A DNA stretch of 64,000 bases from an uncultured Acidimicrobiales bacterium (GTDB taxonomy: Bacteria > Actinomycetota > Acidimicrobiia > Acidimicrobiales > CALAML01): NCBI GenBank assembly GCA_937925845.1, contig CALAML010000011.1:33352-97351 (forward strand), written 5' to 3'. Below the pieces are notes generated by a model. That model worked only from the letters and a program-made list of their open reading frames with translations. It was not told the origin of the DNA and ran no database searches. The translations under genes were made by a program, and so were the position numbers. Shown piece by piece: positions 34,335-45,035 of the stretch (within the stretch, counting starts at the first letter, position 1; each line of letters starts with the position of its first letter).

Positions 34335-34357
34335 CAGCGAGCTTCGCTCGCTGTTTT
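34335..34357 (+). terminator. Intrinsic terminator of the PAC2 gene
   Basis: CAGCGAGC and GCTCGCTG pair perfectly around TTC, followed by TTTT, directly after the PAC2 stop codon. Confidence 0.85.
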
Positions 34358-34434
34358 GCTTGCTCTTCGCTCCGCGTTTGACTCCTTCGCTGATCACGGT
34401 TGTACGTCCGGCTTCGCCGGGCCTTCTTTTGGTT

Positions 34435-34501
34435 CCGTCAGGCCAGGGCTGCAACCCTCCAACACTTGACCTGCACTGCCTCAGCAACCGGCCTGACGGG
34501 C
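34435..34501. repeat. Long-range inverted repeat in the gap before the acyltransferase
   Basis: CCGTCAGGCC recurs as the complement GGCCTGACGG about 45 bases later. The roughly 200-base gap between the PAC2 and acyltransferase stops contains no gene; it has several small GC hairpins such as CCGGCTTCGCCGG. Confidence 0.45.
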
Positions 34502-34531
34502 TATCGGCAATTCCGCTCAACCGCGCTGCAG

Positions 34532-35896
34532 CTAAATGAGGGCGTCTAGGGCTTCGCTTAGGTATCTGGCGAAGTGGTGGAGGTCGGGCATTCGGCTTCG
34601 GTCTCCGGTGATTCCGAAACCTAACTGGTTGCCGTGGGAGATCGTGGCGATGGTGAGGGCTCGGCCGCTGCGGATGGCGAGGTAGGGAAAAACCTCAAGA
34701 ACCTCGGAGCCGAGGAACCAGCGCTGGCTTTGGGATCCGGGCACGTTCACGACCACCAAGCGGTCGTCGATGGCGGCGCCCTCCCGGCTGGCCTGGGCCA
34801 GCAGGCTTGGAGCGGCAAACTCATCAAGCTCCACCATCGTGGCCGCATCAAGCACCCGGCGATCGGCTCGGACCCGCGACAGTTGGGCGGCAATCCGGTC
34901 CAACCGGGCCGAGGGCTCACTCTCACCAACCGGTAGCGCTACCTCGATCATGCGCAGCCGCCCACCGGCGAACCCGGGTGCGGACCGCTCTCGGTCGCTG
35001 GCCACCGCAATCGGCAACAGCGCATCGACATCTCGATCCTCAACCGGTACGTCACGAGACTCCATAAAGACCCGCAGAGCGTCGGTAACTGCCGCCAAAA
35101 CGACGTCGTTGAACGAACAGCCGTTGTTGCGCTTGGCCTCCACCACCCGATCGAGCGGCACCCGAACCAACTCGAACCGCCGGTGGGCAGTGATGTTGAC
35201 TTCCCAGGGCAGACGGGGCTTTCCGCCCGCCAGAGCACTCACCGCCCGACCGGTTCCCCGCACCAAGTGACCGCCGGTATCGAGGGCGGTCACGGCGGCT
35301 TCGCTCACCGCGCTCACCGAAGACCCCACCAACTCCGCGGCCACCTGCGCTGGCGGCGCCGAGGCCAACGGTTCCCAAAGGTCGGGCTCGTTGGGCTCGA
35401 CCTCCTCGGCGCCATCGATCAGCGCAGTCAACACATCGACGGCCCCAGTGCCGGCACCAGCAACAAGCGGGTGAGACTTGTACAACATTGCCACCCGGTC
35501 ATCGGCCAAGCCCTCAATGAAGTAGAGCTCCCAGAGCGGTCGATCGAAGTCGAGCCGGTTGGCGCTGATCCGGTTGATCAGGCCCAGCAGATGCTCGTCG
35601 TCACCGGGGAAGGGCACGGCGCTGTGGCGCACATGGTAGGTGATGTCGAAATCGACGTCGTCACGCCACACCCAACGAACGTTGGCCAGGGTGCGGTGGC
35701 GTCGCACCCGCCGACGAGATCGCGGCGCCCGGTGAAGGCGACCGTAAACCCGATCCCGGATCCGGTCCATATCGAGCTGACCCGCCGCGTCCCGCAGCGG
35801 ACCAGCTTCAAGAATCAGCACCACGGCGTGATGCAGCGGCTCTCCGCTCCGTTCGAGCTGCAGCAGGCGAGTCTCCGCTGACGACAAGCGAGTCAT
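34532..35896 (-). CDS. WS/DGAT-family acyltransferase homologue with altered HHxxxDG motif
   Basis: 454 residues, resembling bacterial wax ester synthase/diacylglycerol acyltransferases, which esterify alcohols or diacylglycerol with acyl-CoA. It begins MTRLSSAETRLLQLERSGEP, like the family's MxxLsp.D..fl. FDRPLWELYFIEGLADDRVA is the conserved P-L-W motif. The catalytic HHxxxDG is here SHPLVAG (about residue 133): the second His, considered the base, is kept, while the first His and the Asp are lost. CSFNDVVLAAVTDALRVFME is the ND motif, and VVNVPGSQSQRWFLGSEVLE and GFGITGDRSRMPDLHHFARY are C-terminal family signatures. Activity is therefore doubtful. ATG 35896 matches the homology start. Confidence 0.82.
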   Translation of the reverse strand: MTRLSSAETRLLQLERSGEPLHHAVVLILEAGPLRDAAGQLDMDRIRDRVYGRLHRAPRSRRRVRRHRTLANVRWVWRDDVDFDITYHVRHSAVPFPGDDEHLLGLINRISANRLDFDRPLWELYFIEGLADDRVAMLYKSHPLVAGAGTGAVDVLTALIDGAEEVEPNEPDLWEPLASAPPAQVAAELVGSSVSAVSEAAVTALDTGGHLVRGTGRAVSALAGGKPRLPWEVNITAHRRFELVRVPLDRVVEAKRNNGCSFNDVVLAAVTDALRVFMESRDVPVEDRDVDALLPIAVASDRERSAPGFAGGRLRMIEVALPVGESEPSARLDRIAAQLSRVRADRRVLDAATMVELDEFAAPSLLAQASREGAAIDDRLVVVNVPGSQSQRWFLGSEVLEVFPYLAIRSGRALTIATISHGNQLGFGITGDRSRMPDLHHFARYLSEALDALI

Positions 35897-36100
35897 GGCG
35901 CCACCGACCCGTTTTTGCCGCTCGGATGCTGGCGCCCGCCGAGAGAATTCAGCATGCACCCAGCCCCTCGCCCAAAGCCAAAACCACCGTTGTGTCCACT
36001 GCTATCCACCGTCCTCCATCGGCCGCACCGCGCCGCTTTATACCTTCCCGGCCCACCCCAACCAGGCCGCGGGTGAACCCCCAAGACATGGAACGGAGGG

Positions 36101-36775
36101 TCAACGGCGGGGGGCGTCGAAAAGAACCTCGGAAGAAGCTCCATCAATCGCGGCATATGCATGATCGACCCACAGCTCGGCGCTGGCCAAGGGATCCGGC
36201 AACGCATCACGCTTGAACCAGCCGACATCGGTCACCTCGAGCGGATGCGGGTTCAACTCGCCACCGACAGCCCGGCACAGGAACACGATCGAGTAGAGCG
36301 GGATGCGGTGAAAGCCCCGTCGACTGCCGTCGAAAATGGCGAGCACACGCTCCACCTCGCACTCCACGCCGGTTTCCTCCCGGACTTCCTTCTCCGCCAC
36401 CTCCGATGCCGAATACCCCACGTCGGCCCATCCGGTGGGATACAGCCATATCCCCGAATCGGAACGCTGTATCAGCAGCAGCTCCCCCTGGTCGTTACCC
36501 ACCACGGCACCAACGGCGATCTTGGGGGTCACATAGCCGGCCACGCCGATACCCACCTCGGCCCGCCAGTCCTCGTGGAGTGCAGCGGGATCGACGTCAC
36601 CGGTCGCCGCGGCACCGATCTGTGAGGCCACCGCCAGCACTTCGTCGAAGCGCTCGCGCTCGTACAGACTCTCGGTAAACCCCAGGCCGGTCCGGGCGAT
36701 GGCGCTTAAGGCCTCGCTCCAATTCAACAGATCGTTTCGAGTCGGCGCCGGCGGTGTCGGCTCAGAGGAACTCAC
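36101..36775 (-). CDS. NUDIX hydrolase with N-terminal extension domain
   Basis: 224 residues. The N-terminal about 65 residues (LLNWSEALSAIARTGLGFTE, SLYERERFDEVLAVASQIG) match the helical domain found in front of some NUDIX enzymes. The NUDIX domain starts at PKIAVGAVVGNDQGELLLIQ. The box is GWADVGYSASEVAEKEVREE then TGVE; compared with GX5EX7REUXEEXGU it keeps the metal-binding EExG part, but the first Glu is Tyr and Arg is Lys, a pattern I recall in this subgroup. Substrates are probably nucleoside diphosphate derivatives, perhaps ADP-ribose. GTG 36775 is preceded by the leaderless box TACTGT. Confidence 0.88.
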   Translation of the reverse strand: MSSSEPTPPAPTRNDLLNWSEALSAIARTGLGFTESLYERERFDEVLAVASQIGAAATGDVDPAALHEDWRAEVGIGVAGYVTPKIAVGAVVGNDQGELLLIQRSDSGIWLYPTGWADVGYSASEVAEKEVREETGVECEVERVLAIFDGSRRGFHRIPLYSIVFLCRAVGGELNPHPLEVTDVGWFKRDALPDPLASAELWVDHAYAAIDGASSEVLFDAPRR

Positions 36776-36782
36776 CCACCGA

Positions 36783-36788
36783 ACAGTA
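36783..36788 (-). promoter_or_regulatory. Leaderless -10 box of the NUDIX gene
   Basis: TACTGT on the minus strand, 7 nt before GTG 36775. Confidence 0.45.
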
Positions 36789-36818
36789 CTGGACCAGAGG
36801 ACGGGCGGGCCTACCGGG

Positions 36819-39173
36819 TCACCGCAAATCTGTCAGTGAGTGCATGATGGCCCGGGCCACCTCGCGCTGGTACTCAGGGTCGGTGATCTTGTCGCCACGA
36901 TGATCGGTTACATAGAAGGCATCGACCACGTCCGCCCCGAGGGTCTGCACCCGGGCCGATTTGATGTCGAGCAGCAGCTCAGCCATGGCCTGGGTGACCT
37001 GATAGAGCAGGGCGACCCGGTCGGGCGACACCACCTCGATCACCGTTGCCACCTGCGACGCCTGGTTGTCGAAGCTGACCCGAGGTTCCACATTGCCCGA
37101 AGCGCGGGGCGTCGGGCGCCGATAGGTGCCGGCCCGTTCGACGAGGCGGGCATGCAGGGCCAGCCGACCATCGAGGGCGCGAGCCATGTCGGTCGACACC
37201 TGCTCCCAGGGAATCGGGCGGTTCGTCATCGAGTTGGCCACCCGCACCACCTCAATGGCCATCCCGCCCTCGGAATCAACCTGGGCCTCCAGCACCTCCA
37301 GGCCATGCAGCGAAAGGGTGCCGGTCACCCGACTAAACAGGCCCGGACGATCCGGAGCGACCACGGTGACCCGGTCGTCGCCTCCCTGGATAAACAGCTC
37401 TCCCGCGGCCATGAGTCGGCGATGCTCCTCGGTGGGGAAATCACTCCCAAGCACCTCGCCCAACTCCCCGCCCGCTAACAGGTGCTCGGTGCGCGTTACC
37501 AGGGTGCGAACCAGACCGGCTTTCCAGGAACCCCATGCTGCAGGGCCGGTGGCGATCGAATCGGCCTCGGTCAGTGCGTCGAGCAATTCAAGCGTGCCCA
37601 GCGACCCGACGTCGGCGGCCACGTTACGAATCGTCTGGTCGTCGTCGAGATCCCGACGAGTCGCCGCGTCGGGCAACAGCAGGTGCAGGCGGACCATGTC
37701 GACCAAGGTGTCGGTGTCGGTGGCGCTGAAGCCCATCCGGGGGCCGATGTCGGCGACCAACTCCATACCCACCTCGGTGTGGTCTCCGGGATAGCCCTTG
37801 CCGATGTCGTGGAGCAGCGCCCCCACCACCAGCAGATCGGGGCGCTTGACGTTGTCGACCAACTTCGACGCCTGATAGGCCGCCTCCAACAAGTGACGGT
37901 CGACCGTGAAGCGATGGTAGGCGTTGCGCTGGGGTCGACTCCGGTTCGGCTCCCACTCGGGCAACAGGCGAGAGAACAGGCCCATATGGTCGAGGGCCTC
38001 GACCACCCGAATGGTCGGGCGGCCGGCGCCAAGCAGACGACCAAATAGTGTTCTCGCCTCCTCCGACCATGGCTCGTCGAGGTTGGACGGCAGGCTCGAC
38101 AGTCGGCTCAGAGCGTCCCGATCGATCAACAGGTCGTGCTCGGCTGCGGCCACAGCCAAACGCAGCGTCCAAATGAAACCCTGATCGGCAAGCTCCACAC
38201 CGGCGGCAAACGACACCTCGCCATCAAGGGCCACCAACCCAGCCCCAACCTCCTCCGGTTCCGTGACCGACTTTTCAGATCGGCTGGACCGGCGGCGGAG
38301 CAGCCGCCGTTTCGAGGAAGTGCCGGCGCTGGCGATGGTCGAGCGCCGGACCCGCTCCCACACCTCATCGGAGGTCCAGGTGATAGTGCGGGCCGCAGCA
38401 GCCAGCCGAGCCATCAACGCATCGGCATCGGCATCCGGCAACACCTCTACCAAAGCGTCCTGGTCGTGGAGGCTCAGGCGGTCGGTGGCTCGGCCAGTAG
38501 CGCGATGGAGCTCCACCCGGATCTCCAGAAGCGTGTCGTACTCGGCGGCCAGAGCGCCGCTGAGCGAACCCGGAGGCTGCCCCTGAGCCAACTCCAGCCA
38601 TTGCAGCGTGTGAACATCACGCAACCCGCCCCGCCCGTCCTTGAGGTCGGGTTCCAGCAGAAAGGCCACCTCACCGGCGTCATCGTGGCGCTGCCGTGTT
38701 GAGCGCGCCAGCTCGGCCAGAAGGGGCTCGCCGCGACCGGCCCACGCCTCAAGCGCAGCCGCCGACAGAGACTCAGTGACCTGCGGGTCTCCGGCGACGT
38801 GACGGGTATGGAGCATCGCTGTCGCCGTGCTCAAATCGGTGGCGGCCAGATCAAGGGCTTCGGCCTCAGTACGGACCGCATGGCCCAGCTTCACGCCGAT
38901 ATCCCAGATCGGATACCAGAGCGCCGTCGCCACCGGCTCCACATCACCACGACCGGGGTGGATCAACAACAGATCGAGATCGCTCGCCGGACACAAATCA
39001 CCCCGCCCGTAGCCGCCAACCGCCACCAACGAAACACCGGTCGATGGGGCTCCACTCCCGGCGAACAGCTCGGCCAACCAGCGATCCATCCAGCCCCGAT
39101 AGGCATCACACCACGCTCGCCCCAAAAGGTTGCGCTGGTCCACAATCGCGTCACGAGCCAGAGAGGGATCCAT
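36819..39173 (-). CDS. glnD: [Protein-PII] uridylyltransferase / uridylyl-removing enzyme
   Basis: 784 residues, somewhat shorter than the enterobacterial enzyme. GlnD attaches or removes a nucleotidyl group on the T-loop Tyr of PII in response to glutamine. Domain order: nucleotidyltransferase at about 40-200 with GGYGRGDLCPASDLDLLLIH; a middle helical region; the HD domain at about 420-520 with LLVVGALLHDIGKGYPGDHT; and two ACT domains, at about 600-670 (VTVVAPDRPGLFSRVTGTLS) and about 710-784 (IEVVSPDRVALLYQVTQAMA). Actinobacterial GlnD often adenylylates rather than uridylylates PII, so the donor is open. Its substrate glnB lies 4 kb away on the same strand. An upstream TAACCT box sits 9 nt from the start. 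Confidence 0.95.
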   Translation of the reverse strand: MDPSLARDAIVDQRNLLGRAWCDAYRGWMDRWLAELFAGSGAPSTGVSLVAVGGYGRGDLCPASDLDLLLIHPGRGDVEPVATALWYPIWDIGVKLGHAVRTEAEALDLAATDLSTATAMLHTRHVAGDPQVTESLSAAALEAWAGRGEPLLAELARSTRQRHDDAGEVAFLLEPDLKDGRGGLRDVHTLQWLELAQGQPPGSLSGALAAEYDTLLEIRVELHRATGRATDRLSLHDQDALVEVLPDADADALMARLAAAARTITWTSDEVWERVRRSTIASAGTSSKRRLLRRRSSRSEKSVTEPEEVGAGLVALDGEVSFAAGVELADQGFIWTLRLAVAAAEHDLLIDRDALSRLSSLPSNLDEPWSEEARTLFGRLLGAGRPTIRVVEALDHMGLFSRLLPEWEPNRSRPQRNAYHRFTVDRHLLEAAYQASKLVDNVKRPDLLVVGALLHDIGKGYPGDHTEVGMELVADIGPRMGFSATDTDTLVDMVRLHLLLPDAATRRDLDDDQTIRNVAADVGSLGTLELLDALTEADSIATGPAAWGSWKAGLVRTLVTRTEHLLAGGELGEVLGSDFPTEEHRRLMAAGELFIQGGDDRVTVVAPDRPGLFSRVTGTLSLHGLEVLEAQVDSEGGMAIEVVRVANSMTNRPIPWEQVSTDMARALDGRLALHARLVERAGTYRRPTPRASGNVEPRVSFDNQASQVATVIEVVSPDRVALLYQVTQAMAELLLDIKSARVQTLGADVVDAFYVTDHRGDKITDPEYQREVARAIMHSLTDLR

Positions 39174-39259
39174 TGCGATCCGAGGTTAGAAGACCCAACG
39201 CGTCGGCACCTATCCGACCCATCCAAGAGGGGATGTCGCTCGGTGGGTCGAAAACGAGG

Positions 39260-39287
39260 GAGGCCCGGGTGTTTCGACCCGGGCCTC
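39260..39287 (-). terminator. Intrinsic terminator of the amino-acid-binding protein gene
   Basis: GAGGCCCGGGT and ACCCGGGCCTC pair perfectly around a 6-nt loop; on the minus strand a CTCGTTTT run follows. Confidence 0.8.
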
Positions 39288-39358
39288 GCCCATTCGTATT
39301 GCTAGGTATTGCTGTTCAGCGCATCATTCGAGCCAAGCTCGAAGCGCCGACGGCACTA

Positions 39359-40876
39359 TCAGCCGTCGATCTTGCCCTGAACCGAACCAATAACCTCGAT
39401 GACACCTTCGGCGTCGAACTGGAGGGTAAGGATCGAAGCCTCGGAAGGCTCACCAGCGTCGATGAACTCCAGCGGACCGGAGACACCATCGAAGTCGATG
39501 TCGGTGCCAGCGTCGAGAAGCTCAACACAAGCGGTGAACTCGCTGCACTTCTCGCCATCGCGGGTGATGCCGTTGATCTCCCCAGCGATGTCGCTGGGGT
39601 TATCGGAATCGGCAGCGATAGCGGCAAGAGCCACAACCATGACCGCGTCGTAGGTTTCGGCGCTGTACGAGAAGTCCTCAAGGCCGCCATCAGCGGAGCC
39701 GGTGGGGGTCTCAAGGAGACGGTCGCGGAAGTCGCCAAGTTCGCCGGCAACGTCGACACCCGGGAGGGTGCCCTTCATGCCTGCGAGGACCGACGGATCG
39801 TCGAAGTTGTTGGCCAGGGCGTTACCCATGTTGCCGTCGGTGCCGTAGACCAGCTTGTCAGCCGGGCCGAGGCCGTTCTCGATGAGACCGGTAAGGATCT
39901 GCGAGGTCTCTTCGAAGCCGATGATGACAACGGCGTCGGGATCGTTAGCGACAACCTCGGCGATTTCAGCGTCGAAGGTCTCGGACTGCGGATCGTAGAT
40001 GCTCTCACCAACGACCTCGCCACCGCCAGCTTCGTATGGACCACTCGAGAACTCGAGGAGGCCGGTGCCGTAGGAGTCGTTCAGTACGAGGAAGTGAGCG
40101 GTAGCAGCACCATCAGCGAGCATGATGTCAGCGAGGGCAGCACCCTGCACAACATCGGACGGAGCGGTACGGAAGTACAGACCGTTGTCGTCGTAGGTGG
40201 TGAAGGCCGGCGAAGTGTTTGCCGGGGAGAAGTGGATCACGTTGGCTGCGGTGATCTTGTCGATCACGGTCAGCGACACGCCCGAGGAGGCGGCGCCGAT
40301 GAAGGCATCCACGTTCTCGGCGAGAAGACGGTCCACGGTCTGGTTGGCCACATCGCCGTTGTCGCCCGAGTCACCCGGGAACCAAACAACGTCGTTGCCG
40401 AGCACGCCGCCACCGGCGTTGATGTCGGAGATAGCAAGCTCAGCACCTGCGATTTCCGGCGGGCCGAGGAAGGCAAGGTTGCCGGTCTCAGGAAGGAGGC
40501 CACCAAAGATCAGGGTGCCATCACCCTCGTTCGGAGCGGCAACTTCGCCACCGTCGTCCTCTTCCATGGCTTCGTCGTCGCCATCTTCTTCCATGGCTTC
40601 GTCGTCTTCTTCCATGGCTTCATCGTCGCCGTCTTCAGCCATGGCTTCGTCGTCTTCTTCCATGGCTTCGTCGTCGCCGTCTTCAGCCATGGCTTCGTCG
40701 TCTTCCTCCATGGCTTCATCGTCGGCTTCGGCGCCGTCGTCAGCATCGCCACCGTCATCAGCGTCGGAGGTGGCGGTGCCGCCATCATCATCACCACTGG
40801 AGTCACCGCATGCGGCGGCCACCAGAGTGAATGCAAATAGAAGCGCCAGAAGACGCAACCATCGGTTGGTTCTCAT
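39359..40876 (-). CDS. Branched-chain amino-acid ABC transporter substrate-binding lipoprotein
   Basis: 505 residues. The signal peptide ends at the lipobox LVAAAC (Cys about 23). Residues about 25-112 are an acidic linker, including almost four copies of the 16-residue unit DDEAMEEDDEAMAEDG. The binding domain is of the LivJ/LivK type I fold: LIFGGLLPETGNLAFLGPPE, AGAELAISDINAGGGVLGND, VDAFIGAASSGVSLTVIDKI, and FLVLNDSYGTGL. ETYDAVMVVALAAIA is the conserved end of the N-lobe return. It would deliver ligand to the permease encoded at 45365-49658, from which it is separated by the PII/AmtB genes and a flavoprotein. GAAAGG precedes the start. Confidence 0.92.
   Translation of the reverse strand: MRTNRWLRLLALLFAFTLVAAACGDSSGDDDGGTATSDADDGGDADDGAEADDEAMEEDDEAMAEDGDDEAMEEDDEAMAEDGDDEAMEEDDEAMEEDGDDEAMEEDDGGEVAAPNEGDGTLIFGGLLPETGNLAFLGPPEIAGAELAISDINAGGGVLGNDVVWFPGDSGDNGDVANQTVDRLLAENVDAFIGAASSGVSLTVIDKITAANVIHFSPANTSPAFTTYDDNGLYFRTAPSDVVQGAALADIMLADGAATAHFLVLNDSYGTGLLEFSSGPYEAGGGEVVGESIYDPQSETFDAEIAEVVANDPDAVVIIGFEETSQILTGLIENGLGPADKLVYGTDGNMGNALANNFDDPSVLAGMKGTLPGVDVAGELGDFRDRLLETPTGSADGGLEDFSYSAETYDAVMVVALAAIAADSDNPSDIAGEINGITRDGEKCSEFTACVELLDAGTDIDFDGVSGPLEFIDAGEPSEASILTLQFDAEGVIEVIGSVQGKIDG
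40557..40733 (-). repeat. In-gene 48-bp tandem repeat, about 3.7 copies
   Basis: Codes the DDEAMEEDDEAMAEDG units of the binding-protein linker. Sub-repeats with CCATGGCTTCGTCGTC occur every 18-30 bases. Length in multiples of three keeps the frame. Confidence 0.85.
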
Positions 40877-41297
40877 ATTTGAGCTTGCCTTTCAGTAACC
40901 AGCAGAAGGGTGAACCTGTTTTTGTGCATGCCAACAACGTTGCCTTGCACCAGACCCACCCGAGGGGTGGCGGAGACGGAGTGTCCACACCGCCAATCGG
41001 AAAGTTTAGGCACAATCACCTACGTGTCAACGCCACCCCAGGGCCTGTTACAACCTGTTCACAGTGTGCTCAGGCCAACTTTTCCGGTATTTCGGGGCAA
41101 AACAGGGGAAAATGTTCATATGTTCTCCCGATACCGTCATCTGCTGTTTACAGAAAATGGGCCAAATGGCTCATCAATACTCGGGCAGAGAGGAGGCGCG
41201 CAGCACGTGAATTTCGCCGGAGAATCAAGGGCTATCGCCGGCCAGACAGCCATTTTGCAGGATGGCGCCGGCGGGCGCGGGAGCGACGGAGGTGCTG
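40877..41297. promoter_or_regulatory. Intergenic region, 421 bases, divergent promoters
   Basis: Separates the amino-acid-binding protein gene (minus) from the next plus-strand gene. The part from about 41060 to 41210 is AT-richer than its surroundings and has ATGTTCATATGTTC and several A-runs, suggesting regulatory sequence. Short reading frames in it have no recognisable product. Confidence 0.4.
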
Positions 41298-41777
41298 ATG
41301 CGAGCTGATGCCGCCGACGAAGCGGCGCTCATCGCCCACGCGACGGCACTTACGATCGCCCTCGAAAAGCTGATTCCGCTGTGGATCGACCGCTCCGTTC
41401 GGCTGCGCGCCGGCTACGACGTGGCCCGCTCCCCCGATGTGGCCGCGGCCACCGAAGCTGCCATCGCTGCGGCTCAGGCGGCGGAGGTGAACGAGCTTCG
41501 AGAGCTCCTCGAGACCGACATCGACGCCCAGCAGCGATCCCCGATGGCCATCCTCCGGGCCGCGGTTCGCCACCCGACCGGAGTACTCGAGCTGGCCGAG
41601 GTCCCCCACCCCCGACGGGACAGCTTTGCTGAGGCCGAGTTTCCCGACGACCACTTCGGTCTCACCCCGGCCACTTGGTCCGATGTGCACCCCGACCTCC
41701 ATGAACCCGGCCTGGCCTGGGGTGCGGCCAAGGCGTTTGTGCACCTGGCCCGCCGCAAAGCCGAGGGACAACGATGA
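41298..41777 (+). CDS. Conserved-looking hypothetical protein, helical
   Basis: 159 residues; family not recognised. It is mostly helical and rich in Ala and Glu in its first half (EAALIAHATALTIALEKLIP, AATEAAIAAAQAAEVNELRE), without membrane segments or a signal peptide. A conserved-looking second half follows: MAILRAAVRHPTGVLELAEV and HPRRDSFAEAEFPDDHFGLT, then PATWSDVHPDLHEPGLAWGA. The His/Asp/Trp content in that part could form a binding site, but no motif is known to me. ATG 41298 has a GGAGG 5 bases upstream, which decides the start over ATG 41262. The gene precedes the flavoprotein gene by 80 bases on the same strand. Confidence 0.7.
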   Translation: MRADAADEAALIAHATALTIALEKLIPLWIDRSVRLRAGYDVARSPDVAAATEAAIAAAQAAEVNELRELLETDIDAQQRSPMAILRAAVRHPTGVLELAEVPHPRRDSFAEAEFPDDHFGLTPATWSDVHPDLHEPGLAWGAAKAFVHLARRKAEGQR

Positions 41778-41830
41778 CCGCGGCCGAGCCGATCGCGGGA
41801 TGGCAGTCGGGTTAGCGGATTTTTCGGCAC

Positions 41831-41851
41831 CTCACGAACGTGAGCTAGCCT
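41831..41851 (+). promoter_or_regulatory. Leaderless -10 box with adjacent inverted repeat
   Basis: CTCACG-AA-CGTGAG (41831-41844) touches the -10 box TAGCCT (41846-41851), which ends 6 nt before GTG 41858. A repressor site overlapping the promoter of the flavoprotein gene is plausible. Confidence 0.5.
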
Positions 41852-41857
41852 GCGAGC

Positions 41858-43189
41858 GTGATCGAGCGAGTGTTGATCGTTGGCGGGAGTCGGGCGGCGT
41901 ATGCGGCCGCGTTCGAACTTCGTCGGCACAAAAAGGACTGTCAGATCGTCATCGTCGAACAGGGCGCCCACCCTGGCGCCGACGTGTGCTCCATCCCGAA
42001 CCGCATGATGTCGGGCTTCGACGACTTCGCCAACCTGGCCTCGTCGACGGTGACTGAACTTCGCGATCGCTATCAGATTGATGTGCGCGGGGGCCAGGAA
42101 GTCGTGGCTGTCGACACCGGCAACGAGACCGTCACCATCAACGACACCAACGCCGGGCGGGAAGTCACCCTCAAATACGACCAGCTCGTGTTTGCCACCG
42201 GCAGCCGGGGCCGCCGGCCCGACCTGCCCGGAGCCGACCGTTCCGACCTGGTCTCGGTTCGTAACACCAACGACGCCTCCAAACTCCTCGGCACCCTCAA
42301 AGACAAGCCGGGCCGGGTGGCCGTGCTCGGCGGCGACTACACCACCCTTCTCGTAGCGGAGGCGCTGGTGATGCGGGGCATCGAAGTCACGGTAGTGACG
42401 CCCGGCGAAGAGGTCTTCGACCAGGCCGACCCAATGGTGGGAGCAGTTGTTTCTGAGGCCATCACCAAACATGGGGCCACCGTGCGGGTCGGCGAATCAG
42501 TCTCTGGCTTCGAGCCGGGCGTGATCTACCTCAAGGACGATGCCATCAGCTGCGACATGGTGCTGCTGGGTCTCGGCTCCGAAGCCAACACCGATCTGGC
42601 CCACCAGGCTGGCCTCACCCTCGGAGCACGACGCGCCATCGTGACCGACCGGCGCCAGCAAACCACCGTGGCCGGCATCTGGGCGGCGGGCGACTGCTGC
42701 GAAACCCGACACCTGGTTAGCGGGGAAAGGGGCTACTGGCCCGGCGCACTGGCCGCGGCCCAACAGGGACAGGTCGCGGGCGCCAACCTGGGCGACCACT
42801 ACGCGGTCTCGCCCGGAACTCTCGGCACCATTAGCACCCGACTGTTCGGCATTGAAGTGGCCCGAACCGGCCTCAACGAACTCGACGCCCGCAACGCCGG
42901 CTTCGACGCCGCGGTGGTCACCGTGGAAGGCCAGTCGCGGGCCGACACCTTCGCCGGCGGCCGAGCCCTCACCGTGCGGCTCACCTACGACAGGTTCACC
43001 AGCAGGGTGCTCGGCGCCGAGATCGTGGGCGAAGAAGGGGTCGCCGCACCGCTAGCCACCGCCGTCGCCGCCATCACCGGAGGCCTCACCACCGCCGAAG
43101 TCGCCTCACTCGACGGCGGCCACGTACCGTCAAGAAGCGCCCTACCCAGCCCCCTAACCCTCGCCGCCCTGGAAGCTTCTGAGTCGTAG
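41858..43189 (+). CDS. CoA-disulfide-reductase/NADH-oxidase-like flavoprotein
   Basis: 443 residues, pyridine nucleotide-disulfide oxidoreductase superfamily, class III. RVLIVGGSRAAYAAAFELRR is the FAD-binding N-terminus with a slightly unusual GGSRAA loop. Cys about 44 in ADVCSIPNRM corresponds to the single redox Cys of CoA-disulfide reductase and NADH oxidase/peroxidase. LVFATGSRGRRPDLPG precedes the NAD(P)H domain VAVLGGDYTTLLVAEALVMR. VAGIWAAGDCCE is the second FAD motif. The C-terminal dimer domain shows ARTGLNELDARNAGFDAAVV. Possible roles are reduction of CoA or other thiol disulfides or of peroxides. It is not linked to the nitrogen genes around it. Confidence 0.85.
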   Translation: MIERVLIVGGSRAAYAAAFELRRHKKDCQIVIVEQGAHPGADVCSIPNRMMSGFDDFANLASSTVTELRDRYQIDVRGGQEVVAVDTGNETVTINDTNAGREVTLKYDQLVFATGSRGRRPDLPGADRSDLVSVRNTNDASKLLGTLKDKPGRVAVLGGDYTTLLVAEALVMRGIEVTVVTPGEEVFDQADPMVGAVVSEAITKHGATVRVGESVSGFEPGVIYLKDDAISCDMVLLGLGSEANTDLAHQAGLTLGARRAIVTDRRQQTTVAGIWAAGDCCETRHLVSGERGYWPGALAAAQQGQVAGANLGDHYAVSPGTLGTISTRLFGIEVARTGLNELDARNAGFDAAVVTVEGQSRADTFAGGRALTVRLTYDRFTSRVLGAEIVGEEGVAAPLATAVAAITGGLTTAEVASLDGGHVPSRSALPSPLTLAALEASES

Positions 43190-43206
43190 GGCCAGCCCCG
43201 CGACCT

Positions 43207-43231
43207 GCAACGGGTGTCTGACACCCGTTGC
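43207..43231. terminator. Bidirectional hairpin between convergent genes
   Basis: GCAACGGGTGT and ACACCCGTTGC pair perfectly around CTG, between the flavoprotein stop and the glnB stop. Confidence 0.75.
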
Positions 43232-43236
43232 ACCCG

Positions 43237-45035
<1,799 letters not shown>

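Noticed and set aside
39044..40840. A 598-codon plus-strand open frame opposite the amino-acid-binding protein gene
   Set aside because: It is the antisense of a clear substrate-binding lipoprotein with signal peptide and terminator; high GC and acidic repeats keep the opposite strand open.
41060..41240. Possible small gene or RNA in the AT-richer part of the 40877-41297 gap
   Set aside because: No frame with a ribosome site and no stable RNA fold that I can support; more likely promoter DNA.
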